A stretch of 64,000 bases of DNA from Kaistia terrae. Its GTDB lineage: Bacteria > Pseudomonadota > Alphaproteobacteria > Rhizobiales > Kaistiaceae. The position numbers and the translations under genes are program-made. The notes below the pieces were generated by a model, which was given only the letters and a program-made list of their open reading frames with translations, was not told the origin of the DNA and did not search any database. Shown piece after piece: positions 27,356 to 37,525 of this stretch. The DNA lies in contig NZ_JAPKNH010000010.1 in the NCBI RefSeq assembly GCF_026344005.1, forward strand, positions 62,001 through 126,000, written 5' to 3'. Each line of letters opens with the position of its first letter. The first letter of the stretch is position 1.

Positions 27356-27441
27356 GTGCAAGCTCCGCCGATTGACGGTTCCCAACGCCCTAGCCGCCCC
27401 ATAGTCTCGACGTGTCGCTTCGTCATGGTTCAAGGACCCGC

Positions 27442-28416
27442 ATGTCGATCATTCCGATCATCGATCTCTCCGATCCCCAGGGCCCGCGCGCGGTCGCCGA
27501 TGCGATCGGTCGTACCTGCCGCGAGACAGGCTTCTTTCTCATAACGGGTCATGGTGCGAATCCCGAAATCGTTCAGCGCGGCTGGCAGGCAGCACGCGCC
27601 TATTTCGATCGTCCGGTCGAAGAAAAGCTGACCGCCGTGATGCCCTATCCGGGCTATCCCTATGGCTACAGTCCGGTCAAGGGAGAGACGCTCGCAGCGT
27701 CGCTCGGTGAGGCGAAGCCCGCCGATCTGAAGGAGACGTTTTCCTTCGGCCCTTCCGCCTTCCAGCGCCTTGACCACAAACCGGGCGACGACGCAGAGGC
27801 CTTCGTCTTCTCTGCCAATCCGTGGCCGATCGGCGGTGACGAGTTCCGCCTCGCGACCCAGGCCTATTATCGCGAGATGTCTGCGCTCTCCGGCAGGATC
27901 ATGCACTTCTTCGCTTTGGCGCTCGATCTGGACGAGACCTATTTCGACAAGTTCATCGACGCGGAGGCGAGCGCGCTGCGTCTGCTCAACTATCCCGACC
28001 TGACGGAAGATCCCGTTCCCGGCCAGCTGCGCGCCGGGGTGCATTCCGATTACGGTTCGATCACCATCCTGATGCAGGAAGATGCACCGGGCGGGCTGGA
28101 AGTGAAGGGTCTCGACGGCGAATGGCACAGGGTTCCGGCCATTCCCGACAGCTTCGTCATCAATATCGGCGATCTGATGCAGCGCTGGACTAATGACCAG
28201 TGGAAGTCGACGTTGCACCGCGTCACCATCCCGCCGCGCAATATCGGCCGCTCGGCCCGGCGCCAGTCGATGGCCTTCTTTCATCAGCCGAATTGGGATG
28301 CCGAGATCGCCTGCATTCCTACCTGCGTGAAGCCGGGCGAGACGGCAAAGTATCCGCCGGTCGGTTCCGGCGAGTATCTCGCATCTAAATTCCGCTCGAC
28401 GGTCGTGAAGGCTTAA
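27442..28416 (+). CDS. Isopenicillin-N-synthase-type 2-oxoglutarate/Fe(II) oxygenase
   Basis: 324 residues from ATG 27442, which starts SIIPIIDLSDPQGPRAVADA, the conserved N-terminus of the plant/fungal-type IPNS family. The iron site is complete: GVHSDYGSITILMQ gives H-x-D and TLHRVTIPP gives the distal histidine, with RQSMAFF as the R-x-S that binds the 2-oxoglutarate carboxylate. It probably hydroxylates or oxidises a small molecule in the cytoplasm; the substrate cannot be read. Divergent from the DUF1624 gene. Confidence 0.9.
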   Translation: MSIIPIIDLSDPQGPRAVADAIGRTCRETGFFLITGHGANPEIVQRGWQAARAYFDRPVEEKLTAVMPYPGYPYGYSPVKGETLAASLGEAKPADLKETFSFGPSAFQRLDHKPGDDAEAFVFSANPWPIGGDEFRLATQAYYREMSALSGRIMHFFALALDLDETYFDKFIDAEASALRLLNYPDLTEDPVPGQLRAGVHSDYGSITILMQEDAPGGLEVKGLDGEWHRVPAIPDSFVINIGDLMQRWTNDQWKSTLHRVTIPPRNIGRSARRQSMAFFHQPNWDAEIACIPTCVKPGETAKYPPVGSGEYLASKFRSTVVKA

Positions 28417-28530
28417 GCTTCGGGCGGACGCAGTAAACATGCCGGCATGGCGCGAATCTTGCGTCATTCCGGTTGGTGCGCCCGCCGCCAACGTCCCGCT
28501 GCGAACGCCCTATGGAGAGCATAAGAGCCG

Positions 28531-31500
28531 ATGTCGATCCTCGCCGCGCTTCGCCACGTGACCCGCTATCGCTATGACCGGCCGGTCCAGTTGGGGCCGC
28601 AGGTCATCCGCCTGCGCCCGGCCCCGCATTGCCGCACCAAGGTGCCGAGCTATTCGCTGAAAGTGACGCCGGCCAACCATTTCGTGAACTGGCAGCAGGA
28701 CCCACACGGCAACTGGCAGGCGCGCTTCGTCTTCCCGGAAAAATCGACTGAATTCGCCATCGAGGTCGACCTGCTGGCGGAGCTCGAGGTCTATAATCCC
28801 TTCGATTTCTTCGTCGAACCCTATGCCGATCAGTTCCCCTTCGCCTATGAGCCGGCGCTGGCGGAGGAACTGGCCGCCTATCTGGCGCCGGAGCCGGCCG
28901 GGCCGCTTCTGACCAATTTTTTGGCATCGATCCCGCGTGAAAAGATGCAGATCGTCGACTTCCTCGTCGCGATCAACCAGCGCCTGCAGAGCGACATCCG
29001 CTACCTGATCCGGATGGAGCCGGGCGTGCAGACGCCGGAGGAGACGCTGTCCTCCGCCGCCGGCTCCTGCCGCGATTCCGGCTGGCTGCTGGTGCAGGCG
29101 CTGCGCCATCTCGGCCTCGCCGCCCGTTTTGTTTCCGGCTATCTGATCCAGCTGAAGCCGGACGTCGCCGCCCTCGACGGTCCGTCCGGCACTGAGGTCG
29201 ATTTCACCGACCTGCACGCCTGGGCCGAGGTCTATGTGCCGGGGGCCGGCTGGATCGGCATGGATCCGACCTCGGGCCTTTTCACCGGCGAGGGCCATCT
29301 GCCGCTCTGCGCTACGCCGCATTTCCGCTCGGCAGCTCCGATCACCGGCTCGTTCGCGGCCGATCCCGGCACGGAGACGTCGTTCGAATTCGAGATGACG
29401 GTCGACCGTGTCGCCGAAAATCCGCGCGTGACGCTGCCCTTCTCCGACGACAGCTGGGCTGCGCTCGACGCGCTCGGTCACAAGGTCGACGCCGATCTGA
29501 AGGCGAACGACGTCCGCTTGACCATGGGCGGCGAGCCGACCTTTGTCTCGATCGACGACTATCAGGCGGAGGAATGGAACACGGAGGCGGTCGGTCCCAC
29601 CAAGCGCGCCCGCGCCGACGAGCTGATCCGCCGGCTGCGCGAACGTTTTGCCCCCGGCGGCTTCCTTCATTACGGCCAGGGCAAGTGGTATCCGGGCGAA
29701 AGCCTGCCGCGCTGGACCTTCGCGCTCTATTGGCGCAAGGACGGCAAGCCGATCTGGCGCGATTCCAGCCTGATCGCCACGGAAACGGACGACCTGAAGG
29801 CGACGCCCGAGCAGGCAGGCGCGCTGCTCTCCGATCTCTCGGAGCGGCTGGGCATTTCGGCCGATCACGTCGTTCCGGCCTATGAGGATCCAGCGCACTG
29901 GATTCTCAAGGAAGCCGAGTTGCCGGAAAACGTCACAACCGGTGATTCAAAACTCGATGACCCGGAAGCGCGCGCCCGGATCGCTCGCGTGTTCGAACGC
30001 GGACTAACGCAGCCGTCCGGCTACATCCTGCCGGTGCAACGCTGGCAGGCGGCGGCCGCTCCCGACAAGCGCTGGATGTCGGAGAAATGGCCGCTCCGGC
30101 GCGGAAAGATGTTCCTGGTTCCCGGCGACAGCCCGGTCGGTTTCCGACTGCCGCTGTCGTCGCTACCCTTCGTGCCGGTCTCGTCCTATCCCTTCATCGT
30201 CCAGCGCGATCCGGGCGCCGTCACGGGACCGCTGCCCGATCCCGAGGATCTGGCGAGCCGCGACCGCGAAGGGCATGAGGCGCTTTCGAAGCAGGAGGAC
30301 CTAGCCCGGCATCTGGCTGGCGCCGGCGCGGAAGACGCCGACGCCGAGCGTGGCGAGCAGGTCGAGCAATTTCTGACCGAAGACGAGACGGTGCGCACGG
30401 CGCTTTCCGTTGAGCCGCGCGACGGCCGGCTTTGCGTCTTCATGCCGCCGACCGAGAAGCTCGAAGACTATCTGGAACTGCTGGCCTCGCTGGAGGAATC
30501 GGCCCGCGCGCTTGGTCTCGCCGTGCATGTCGAGGGCTATGCCCCGCCGATCGATCCGCGCATGGACGTCATCAAGGTGACGCCGGATCCCGGCGTCATC
30601 GAGGTCAACGTCCAGCCGGCGGCGAACTGGACGGAATGTGTCGCCATCACGCGCGATCTCTATGAGGAAGCGCGGCAGTCGCGGCTCGGCACCGAGAAGT
30701 TCATGACCGATGGCCGCCACACCGGTACCGGCGGCGGAAATCACGTCGTCGTCGGCGGTGCTCATCCGGCCGAAAGCCCGTTCCTGCGTCGGCCGGACCT
30801 GTTGAAGAGCTTGGTGCTGTACTGGCAGCGCCATCCCTCGCTCTCCTACCTGTTTTCCGGCCTGTTCATTGGCCCGACCAGCCAGGCGCCGCGCATCGAC
30901 GAGGCACGCCATGACGGGCTCTACGAGCTGGAAATCGCGATGGCCAGCGTGCCGACGCCCGGAGCCGGCATCGCGCCGCCGCCCTGGCTGATCGATCGGC
31001 TGTTCCGCAACCTGCTCACCGATGTCACCGGCAACACGCATCGTTCCGAGATCTGCATCGATAAGCTGTACTCGCCGGACGGTCCGACCGGTCGGCTCGG
31101 GCTTGTCGAGTTCCGCTCCTTCGAGATGCCGCCGGACTACCGCATGAGCCTCGCGCAGCAATTGCTGGTGCGCGCGCTGATCTCGATGTTCTGGCAGAAC
31201 CCGCAGCAGGGTTCGCTGACGCGCTGGGGCACGCAGCTGCATGACCGTTTCATGCTGCCGCAGTTCGTCTGGTCGGACTTCCTCGACGTGCTCGGTGATC
31301 TGCAGCGCGCCGGCTATGCCTTCGATCCGGTCTGGTTCGAGGCGCAGCGCGAATTCCGCTTCCCCTTTGTCGGCCGCATCGAGCAGCAGGGCGTCAAGCT
31401 GGAGCTGCGGCAGGCGCTGGAGCCCTGGCATGTGCTCGGCGAAGAGGGCGCGATCGGCGGGACGGTGCGCTATGTCGACTCATCGGTCGAACGTATCCAG

Positions 31501-31908
31501 GTCCGCGTCGAAGGTTTTGACCCACGTCGCCATGTCGTTTCCTGCAACGGCCGTCGCGTGCCGATGACTCCGACTGGAACGGCCGGCCAGTATGTTGCGG
31601 GCGTTCGCTACAAGGCGTGGCAGCCGGCGCGCGGCCTGCACCCGACCATTCCCGCCCATGCGCCGCTGACCTTCGACATCGTCGACAGCTGGTCGCAACG
31701 TTCGCTGGGCGGTTGCGTCTACCACGTCGCCCATCCGGGCGGCCGCAGCTACGATACGTTCCCGGTCAATTCCTATGAGGCGGAAGCCCGTCGTCTGGCG
31801 CGCTTCGAGGCAATCGGCCATACGGCGGGTCACTTCATGCCGCAGGCCGAGACCGGCTCGCCGGAGTTTCCGATGACGCTCGATCTCCGTCGTCCGGCCA
31901 ATCTCTGA
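28531..31908 (+). CDS. Transglutaminase-like cysteine peptidase fused to DUF2126
   Basis: 1125 residues. The N-terminal ~90 residues are the bacterial transglutaminase N-domain ([20 protein letters not shown]). A transglutaminase core follows with the full triad: Cys180 in [14 protein letters not shown], His229 in [12 protein letters not shown] and Asp245 in GMDPTSG. The remaining ~830 residues are DUF2126, with [12 protein letters not shown] and [20 protein letters not shown]. Its stop codon overlaps the start of the next gene by 1 bp. The family is found with circularly permuted ATP-grasp and alpha-E proteins and is thought to process or ligate peptides; no substrate is known. Confidence 0.92.
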   Translation: MSILAALRHVTRYRYDRPVQLGPQVIRLRPAPHCRTKVPSYSLKVTPANHFVNWQQDPHGNWQARFVFPEKSTEFAIEVDLLAELEVYNPFDFFVEPYADQFPFAYEPALAEELAAYLAPEPAGPLLTNFLASIPREKMQIVDFLVAINQRLQSDIRYLIRMEPGVQTPEETLSSAAGSCRDSGWLLVQALRHLGLAARFVSGYLIQLKPDVAALDGPSGTEVDFTDLHAWAEVYVPGAGWIGMDPTSGLFTGEGHLPLCATPHFRSAAPITGSFAADPGTETSFEFEMTVDRVAENPRVTLPFSDDSWAALDALGHKVDADLKANDVRLTMGGEPTFVSIDDYQAEEWNTEAVGPTKRARADELIRRLRERFAPGGFLHYGQGKWYPGESLPRWTFALYWRKDGKPIWRDSSLIATETDDLKATPEQAGALLSDLSERLGISADHVVPAYEDPAHWILKEAELPENVTTGDSKLDDPEARARIARVFERGLTQPSGYILPVQRWQAAAAPDKRWMSEKWPLRRGKMFLVPGDSPVGFRLPLSSLPFVPVSSYPFIVQRDPGAVTGPLPDPEDLASRDREGHEALSKQEDLARHLAGAGAEDADAERGEQVEQFLTEDETVRTALSVEPRDGRLCVFMPPTEKLEDYLELLASLEESARALGLAVHVEGYAPPIDPRMDVIKVTPDPGVIEVNVQPAANWTECVAITRDLYEEARQSRLGTEKFMTDGRHTGTGGGNHVVVGGAHPAESPFLRRPDLLKSLVLYWQRHPSLSYLFSGLFIGPTSQAPRIDEARHDGLYELEIAMASVPTPGAGIAPPPWLIDRLFRNLLTDVTGNTHRSEICIDKLYSPDGPTGRLGLVEFRSFEMPPDYRMSLAQQLLVRALISMFWQNPQQGSLTRWGTQLHDRFMLPQFVWSDFLDVLGDLQRAGYAFDPVWFEAQREFRFPFVGRIEQQGVKLELRQALEPWHVLGEEGAIGGTVRYVDSSVERIQVRVEGFDPRRHVVSCNGRRVPMTPTGTAGQYVAGVRYKAWQPARGLHPTIPAHAPLTFDIVDSWSQRSLGGCVYHVAHPGGRSYDTFPVNSYEAEARRLARFEAIGHTAGHFMPQAETGSPEFPMTLDLRRPANL

Positions 31909-34424
31909 TGCCCATGACGCGCAAGGAAACGATCCGCCGCAGCAAAGTTGCCGCCGACAGGGCGGAGCGGCTGATCGCCAACTACCGGCCGCTGCCCGGC
32001 GTCGCCGACGAGTTCATTGGCCATGACGGCAGCATCCGGCCGCACTGGATGCGCTTCGTTGAATCGATGGCCGAGCTCGGTCCCGACGAGGTGCAGCATC
32101 GCTTTGGCCTCGCTGACCGGCATCTGGCCGATTCCGGCGTCGTTTTTCGCGCCTATGGCACCGAGAATGGGGATGAGCGGCCCTGGCCGCTGTCGCATGT
32201 GCCGTTCCTGATCGAGCCGAAGGAATGGGCGCGTCTCGAAGCCGGGCTGATCCAGCGGGCCAAGTTGCTCGACGCCGTTCTGGGCGACGCCTATGGCGAC
32301 GGCCGGCTCGCGGCTGACGGCGCGCTGCCGGCCGCGATCATTGCCGGCAGCCCGGAATATTTGCGTCCGCTGGTCGGCGCCAAGCCGGTCGGTGGCCATC
32401 ATCTGCGCTTCTACGCCGTCGATGTCGGGCGAGGACCAGACGGGCGCTGGTGGGTGGTTTCCGACCGCACCCAGGCGCCATCCGGCGCCGGCTACGCGCT
32501 GGAAAACCGCATCGCCTTGTCGCGCGCGTTGCCGGACCTCTATCGCAGCTTCAATGTCGAGCGGCTGGCCGGCTTCTTCCAGGCGTTTCGCACCGGGCTC
32601 AACAGCCTGAACCGGCACGAGGAAACCCGCGTCGCCCTGCTGACACCAGGCCCGCTCAACGAAACCTATTTCGAGCATGCCTATCTGGCGCGCTATCTCG
32701 GCTTCGTGCTCGTCGAGGGCGAGGATCTGACGGTTCGCGACGACACCGTCTACATGCGCACTATCTCCGGCCTGAAGCGGGCCGACGTACTGCTGCGCCG
32801 TCTCGATGCCGATTTCGCCGACCCGTTGGAGTTGAATCCCGCCTCGCGGCTCGGCGTGCCGGGCCTTGCCGGCGCCGTTCGACAGCGCAATGTCGCCATT
32901 GCCAACGCGCTTGGCTCGGGGCTGGTCGAGGCGCGCGCCATGCTGGGCTTCCTGCCCGGCCTCGCCCGCCGCATCCTCGGCGAGGATCTGATCCTGCCAA
33001 ATGTCGCGACCTGGTGGTGCGGCCAGACGTTGGAGCGAGACCATGTCATGGCCGAATTCGACCGCATGGTGATCGCCCCGGCGCTCGGCGCCAGCGTGCC
33101 CGGACTGCTTGAGCGGGGCGCGGAACTGGGCGGGACGATCGATCCCGAGCGCAAAGCCGATCTGATCCGCGCCATTGGTCGGCGCGGCACCGATTTCGTC
33201 GGCCAGGAAGCCGTTCAGCTTTCGACCACCCCCGTCTGGCGGGGCGAGGGCGAAACGGCCCGGCTGGAGCCTCGCCCGTCCATCCTCCGCCTCTATGTCG
33301 CGCGCACCAATGACGGCTGGACGGTGATGCCCGGTGGGTTCTGCCGCATCTCCGACCAGCCCGACGCGCGCGCTGTGACGCTGCATCAGGGTGGGGCCTC
33401 GGCCGATGTCTGGGTGCTCTCCGACAAGCCGGTGGCAGCGACCACGCTGCTCGCTTCGCCGGATAAGGTCGCGCTGCAACGCAAGACCCAGACCTTGCCG
33501 AGCCGGGCGGCGGAAAATCTGTTCTGGCTCGGCCGTTATGTCGAGCGCACCGAGGCGACGCTGCGGATCGTGCGCGCCATCGCCGGTCGGCATATCGACG
33601 CGGAATATGACGGAGCGGCGGTTGTTGCCCAACTCGTCGCAACGCTGGCTGCAGGTGGATCGATCGGCGAGGCAGACGAAGAAGCGACCCCGACCGAACG
33701 CGCTCTCGCCGTCCTGACCGCGCGCGACGATTTCAATACCGTGCCACGTCTCGCCCAGGCCTCGCGCCGCGCTGCGTCGGTCATTCGGGACCGGTTGTCA
33801 CCGGATGCCTGGCGCACGGTTGCCGATCTTGAAGCGCTTTTGAACCAGCCGCTGGAGGCCGAAACCGACAGCGACATGCTGGAGCGGGCCAATGCCGCTC
33901 TACGGCTGATCGCCGCCTTCTCGGGGCTCGTGCACGAAAATATGGTGCGCCAGCAGGGTTGGCGTTTTCTAGAGGCTGGTCGTCGCATCGAGCGCGGCCT
34001 GGCCATCGCCCGCGCCGCCCGCTTTTGCGGCATGTCGGGCAAGCCCGGCGAACTCGATGCACTGCTGGAGCTCGCCGACAGCCAGATTACCTATCGCATC
34101 CGCTATGTCATGCTGGCTGCGCGCGTGCCGGTCGTCGATCTGGTGCTGCTGGATGGCGGCAATCCGCGCGCACTCGCTTTCCAGGCGGACCGCATTCGGG
34201 CTCTGCTGGCGGATATGCCCGCCCACGCGCCGGCTGGCCTGCTGGCGCCGGCGGATAGGCTCGCGACCCGGCTTGCCGCCGAACTGGGCACGGCCGACGC
34301 CGCAGCTCTTGATGGCGACGAGCTGCTTGGTTTCGAGCAGGCTCTGATGAACATTTCCGACGAGATCGCGCTTGCCTACTTCACCCACCGGCGCGCCGCC
34401 GATCCGGTCGATGGCGGGGAATGA
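31908..34424 (+). CDS. Circularly permuted ATP-grasp fused to alpha-E domain
   Basis: 838 residues. Residues ~20-480 are a CP_ATPgrasp domain (IRPHWMRFVESMAELGPDEV, RPLVGAKPVGGHHLRFYAVD, GRWWVVSDRTQAPSGAGYAL). Residues ~530-838 are an all-helical alpha-E domain starting LPSRAAENLFWLGRYVERTE. In many genomes these are two genes; here they are one chain. ATP-grasp enzymes of this type are predicted amide- or peptide-forming ligases. The start is taken at 31908 (ATGCCCATGACG), overlapping the previous stop. It ends in ATGA with the next transglutaminase gene. Confidence 0.92.
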   Translation: MPMTRKETIRRSKVAADRAERLIANYRPLPGVADEFIGHDGSIRPHWMRFVESMAELGPDEVQHRFGLADRHLADSGVVFRAYGTENGDERPWPLSHVPFLIEPKEWARLEAGLIQRAKLLDAVLGDAYGDGRLAADGALPAAIIAGSPEYLRPLVGAKPVGGHHLRFYAVDVGRGPDGRWWVVSDRTQAPSGAGYALENRIALSRALPDLYRSFNVERLAGFFQAFRTGLNSLNRHEETRVALLTPGPLNETYFEHAYLARYLGFVLVEGEDLTVRDDTVYMRTISGLKRADVLLRRLDADFADPLELNPASRLGVPGLAGAVRQRNVAIANALGSGLVEARAMLGFLPGLARRILGEDLILPNVATWWCGQTLERDHVMAEFDRMVIAPALGASVPGLLERGAELGGTIDPERKADLIRAIGRRGTDFVGQEAVQLSTTPVWRGEGETARLEPRPSILRLYVARTNDGWTVMPGGFCRISDQPDARAVTLHQGGASADVWVLSDKPVAATTLLASPDKVALQRKTQTLPSRAAENLFWLGRYVERTEATLRIVRAIAGRHIDAEYDGAAVVAQLVATLAAGGSIGEADEEATPTERALAVLTARDDFNTVPRLAQASRRAASVIRDRLSPDAWRTVADLEALLNQPLEAETDSDMLERANAALRLIAAFSGLVHENMVRQQGWRFLEAGRRIERGLAIARAARFCGMSGKPGELDALLELADSQITYRIRYVMLAARVPVVDLVLLDGGNPRALAFQADRIRALLADMPAHAPAGLLAPADRLATRLAAELGTADAAALDGDELLGFEQALMNISDEIALAYFTHRRAADPVDGGE

Positions 34425-35320
34425 CGATGCTCTACGATATCCGCCAGACCACTCGCTATACCTATGCCTCGCCGGTGCCCTTCGCTCGACAGGTGCTGCG
34501 CCTGCTTCCGGTCGCGCGCGACGGCCAGCGCGTCATCGCCGCCGATCTCGTCATCACGCCAGAGCCGACCGAGCGACATGACGACTTCGATTTCTTCGGC
34601 AATCGCATCACCACAGTCGCTTTCGCTTTTCCGCATGAGGAACTGACGCTGGAGACGCGGGCGCGCGTTGCCGTCGATCCCGGCGAAACGCGCGACAGCG
34701 AGGCGACGCCGAACTGGGAGCAGATCCGCCGCCTCGCTGTTGCCGAGACGGACCTCGGTCCGCTTTCGCCGGTACATTTCCTGTTTGCCAGCCGTGTCAT
34801 CGCCATCGACGATGCGATCGCAGCATATGCACTCGAAAGCTTTGCGACTGGGCGGCCGATTCTGGCGGCGGCTTTCGATCTGACGTGCCGGATCAAGGCC
34901 GATTTCGCCTATGATCCGGAGGCCACCGACGTGACGACATTGCCCGCCGACGCCTTCGCCAAACGGGCCGGTGTTTGCCAGGACTTCGCCCATGTGATGA
35001 TCGCCGGTCTACGCACGCTGGGGCTTCCCGCCGCCTATGTCAGCGGCTTTCTGCGCACCTTGCCGCCGCCAGGCCAGCCCAGGCTGGAGGGGGCCGACGC
35101 CACGCACGCCTGGGTGGCCGTCTGGTGTGGGCGCGAGGTTGGTTGGGTCGGTCTGGACCCGACCAATGGTGTGGTCGCCGCCGCGGATCACGTTGTGCTG
35201 GCAATTGGCCGTGACTATTCCGATGCCGCGCCGGTCGATGGCATCATTGTCACCTCCGGCGATCATCAATTGGAGGTCGAAGTGGATGTGCTCGCCATCT
35301 CCGGGTCCGATGCCGGATAA
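34421..35320 (+). CDS. Transglutaminase family protein
   Basis: 299 residues: N-terminal transglutaminase N-domain (LYDIRQTTRYTYASPVPFAR), then a core with Cys186 in AGVCQDFAHVMIAGLR, His229 in ATHAWVAVW and an Asp in VGLDPTNG. All three catalytic residues are present. The gene overlaps the ATP-grasp/alpha-E gene (ATGA 34421-34424). The three genes look like one operon whose products work together on peptide or isopeptide bonds. Downstream comes a 200-bp gap and then an unrelated lipid cluster; no proteasome-like (Anbu) gene is adjacent. Confidence 0.93.
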   Translation: MTMLYDIRQTTRYTYASPVPFARQVLRLLPVARDGQRVIAADLVITPEPTERHDDFDFFGNRITTVAFAFPHEELTLETRARVAVDPGETRDSEATPNWEQIRRLAVAETDLGPLSPVHFLFASRVIAIDDAIAAYALESFATGRPILAAAFDLTCRIKADFAYDPEATDVTTLPADAFAKRAGVCQDFAHVMIAGLRTLGLPAAYVSGFLRTLPPPGQPRLEGADATHAWVAVWCGREVGWVGLDPTNGVVAAADHVVLAIGRDYSDAAPVDGIIVTSGDHQLEVEVDVLAISGSDAG

Positions 35321-35525
35321 CATCATTCCAAGACCGAATTTGGCAGTCGAGCGCGACAGGCTGGTATTTCTCGACGGCACACGGTATCAGGACGAAAGCA
35401 ATTCCCTGCCGCCTTGGCTTGCGGAATCGGTTGTCATGTCTGCCGCGCGAACTTCGACTTCGTAGCGAGAGCGTAGGCTTGCACCGAAAAGCGAGAGCCA
35501 TTCTAGATAGGATTACGTGACCGTC

Positions 35526-35807
35526 ATGTCTTCCACGTTCGACGTCGTCGCCGATGTGATCGCCCAGACCAGCGAAATTCCGCGCGAAAAGATCACTCCC
35601 GAATCGCATGCCATCGACGACCTTGGCATCGACAGCCTCGATTTCCTGGATATCGTGTTCGCGCTCGACAAGAAGTTCGGGATCAAGATCCCGCTTGAGC
35701 AGTGGACCCAGGAAGTGAATGCCGGCAAGGCCTCGGTCGAGGATTACTTCCTCCTGAAGAACCTCTGCTCGCACATTGACGACCTGGTCGCCAAGAAGTC
35801 CGCCTGA
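35526..35807 (+). CDS. acpXL: Acyl carrier protein AcpXL
   Basis: 93 residues from ATG 35526; a GTG at 35517 behind AGGA would add MTV and is possible. [20 protein letters not shown] opens the protein and [20 protein letters not shown] contains the D-S-L serine that takes 4'-phosphopantetheine. [20 protein letters not shown] is typical of AcpXL rather than housekeeping AcpP. AcpXL carries the growing 27-hydroxyoctacosanoate-type chain for lipid A. First gene of the XL cluster. Confidence 0.95.
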   Translation: MSSTFDVVADVIAQTSEIPREKITPESHAIDDLGIDSLDFLDIVFALDKKFGIKIPLEQWTQEVNAGKASVEDYFLLKNLCSHIDDLVAKKSA

Positions 35808-35829
35808 CAGGATCGGCGTCGAAGCCACC

Positions 35830-36297
35830 ATGCGTCTTGAATATTTTCAGATGATCGATCGCATCGTCGATTTCGACGCTGCGGCCGGTCGGATTCATGC
35901 CAAGGCTTTCGTCCCCGAGACGAGCCCGGTGTTCGAAGGGCACTTTCCCGGCTATCCGATATTGCCGGGTGTGCTCTTGATCGAGACCATGGCGCAGGCA
36001 TCCGGATTCCTGATCCTCGGCCTGAACGGCCTTTCCCGCATGCCGTTCTTTGCCGGCAGCAAGAAGGCCAAGTTTCGCAAGTTCATCGAGCCGGGCGCCG
36101 AGCTCGACGTCTATGCGACGCTGACTCATGACGGCTCCGGCTTTGCCATGACCGAAGCGAAGATCGAGTCGAACGGCCCTATCTGCGATGCGGAACTGAT
36201 GCTGCGCATCATGGACTTCCCGGCGCCTGAGCTCGTGGAGAACATGCGTGAGCGGGTCCGGCAGATCGGCCTGACGCCGGTCGGAGATGCTGCATGA
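35830..36297 (+). CDS. fabZXL: 3-hydroxyacyl-ACP dehydratase, FabZ-like, of the lipid A very-long-chain cluster
   Basis: 155 residues from ATG 35830. The hot-dog fold shows VFEGHFPGYPILPGVLLIET, which contains the FabZ active-site H-F-P-x-x-P-x-x-P-G-V and the catalytic E of MAQA region (LIETMAQASGFLIL). It dehydrates 3-hydroxyacyl-AcpXL during elongation. 22 bp after acpXL; its stop overlaps the next gene (ATGA 36294-36297). Confidence 0.92.
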   Translation: MRLEYFQMIDRIVDFDAAAGRIHAKAFVPETSPVFEGHFPGYPILPGVLLIETMAQASGFLILGLNGLSRMPFFAGSKKAKFRKFIEPGAELDVYATLTHDGSGFAMTEAKIESNGPICDAELMLRIMDFPAPELVENMRERVRQIGLTPVGDAA

Positions 36298-37511
36298 GCG
36301 ATCCCCGCGACGTCTGGATCACCGGCATTGGCCTGATCTCCTCGCTCGGCGAGGGGCTGGATGCGCATTGGCAGGCGATGGCTGTCGACCAGCCGCGTGT
36401 CGGCAACGTCGACACGGAGCATTTCGCGCCGTTCCCCGTCCTGCCGATGGTGCCGCTCGAACTCGACAAGCAGATCCCCCGCAAGGCCGATCAGCGTCAG
36501 ATGGAGCCGTGGCAGCGCCTCGGTACCTATGCTGCCGGGCTGGCGCTCGCCGATGCCGGGCTTTCCGGCGATCTCGAGCGCCTTGCGCATATGGATATGA
36601 TCGTCGCGGCGGGTGGCGGTGAACGCGACGTCGTCGTCGACGGCCAGATCCTGGCCGGCCTCGGCAGCGCGGAAAATCCCGACGCATTCCTGAACGAGCG
36701 GCTCGCCAACGATCTCCGCCCGACGCTGTTCCTGGCGCAGCTTTCCAATCTTTTGGCCGGCAACATCTCGATCGTCCACAAGGTGACCGGTTCGTCGCGC
36801 ACCTTCATGGGCGAGGAATTGGCCGGCATCAGCGCCGTGGAGATCGCCGCGAGGCGCATTCGCGCCGGTGGTCAGGGCGAACAGTTCCTCGTCGGCGCCG
36901 CCTATAATGCGGAGCGCAAGGACATGCTGCTGAGCCTCGCGCTTGGCAACACGCTTTGGCAGGGCGCCGTGAATTCCGTCTGGGAGCGTGCGAACGCCGG
37001 CGGTGGCATGGTGACCGGCTCGCTCGGCGTCTTCCTCGTGCTCGAATCGCGTGAAAACGCCGAAGCGCGCGGCAAGTCCGGCTATGCCAAGCTCGGTCCG
37101 GTGCTTTCCGGTCGCAGCCGCCGCGAGCCCGGCCAGGCCGCCGCCGTGGCGCGCAACCAGATTGACGCGATCCGTCCCTCGCTCGGCGACAAGCCGGTCG
37201 GCCTGCTCTCCGGTGCAACCGGCATTGCGAATGCCACGCTCGAAGAGCGCGCGTTGCTGGAATCGCTCGTTGCCGAAGGCACGGTCGGTCCCATCCGCGC
37301 CACGCAGAGCCTGATCGGCAACAGTCTCGAAGCCGCATTCCCGGCCCAGGTCGCGCTTGCCGCGCTGGCGCTGTCGCGAAAAGGTTTCTATCGGCCGTCC
37401 GATTCATCCGGGCTGGAGCTTGAAGCGACGGACGCCCCCACCCAGATCCTGGCGACGAGCTGGGGTTTCTGGCGCGGCGAGGGCATGGCGCTTCTCGAAG
37501 CGATCGACTGA
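36294..37511 (+). CDS. Ketosynthase-like protein without catalytic Cys-His-His (chain-length-factor-like)
   Basis: 405 residues with the overall beta-ketoacyl-ACP synthase fold (DVWITGIGLISSLGEGLDAH start; GGGMVTGSLGVFLVLESREN). At the nucleophile the normal A-C-A-S/T-G is replaced by VTGSSRTFMGEE, so Ser167 stands where Cys is expected. The H-G-T-S/T loop reads SGATGIANAT, and the second histidine of N-x-x-x-G-H reads SLIGNSLEAAF with Asn343. All three catalytic residues are thus gone. It is fused by overlap to fabZXL and lies 14 bp before an intact ketosynthase, an arrangement like KS-alpha/CLF in aromatic polyketide synthesis. In rhizobia the gene pair is named fabF2XL/fabF1XL; I do not assign which. 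Confidence 0.88.
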   Translation: MSDPRDVWITGIGLISSLGEGLDAHWQAMAVDQPRVGNVDTEHFAPFPVLPMVPLELDKQIPRKADQRQMEPWQRLGTYAAGLALADAGLSGDLERLAHMDMIVAAGGGERDVVVDGQILAGLGSAENPDAFLNERLANDLRPTLFLAQLSNLLAGNISIVHKVTGSSRTFMGEELAGISAVEIAARRIRAGGQGEQFLVGAAYNAERKDMLLSLALGNTLWQGAVNSVWERANAGGGMVTGSLGVFLVLESRENAEARGKSGYAKLGPVLSGRSRREPGQAAAVARNQIDAIRPSLGDKPVGLLSGATGIANATLEERALLESLVAEGTVGPIRATQSLIGNSLEAAFPAQVALAALALSRKGFYRPSDSSGLELEATDAPTQILATSWGFWRGEGMALLEAID

Positions 37512-37525
37512 GAAAGGTCACGAGC

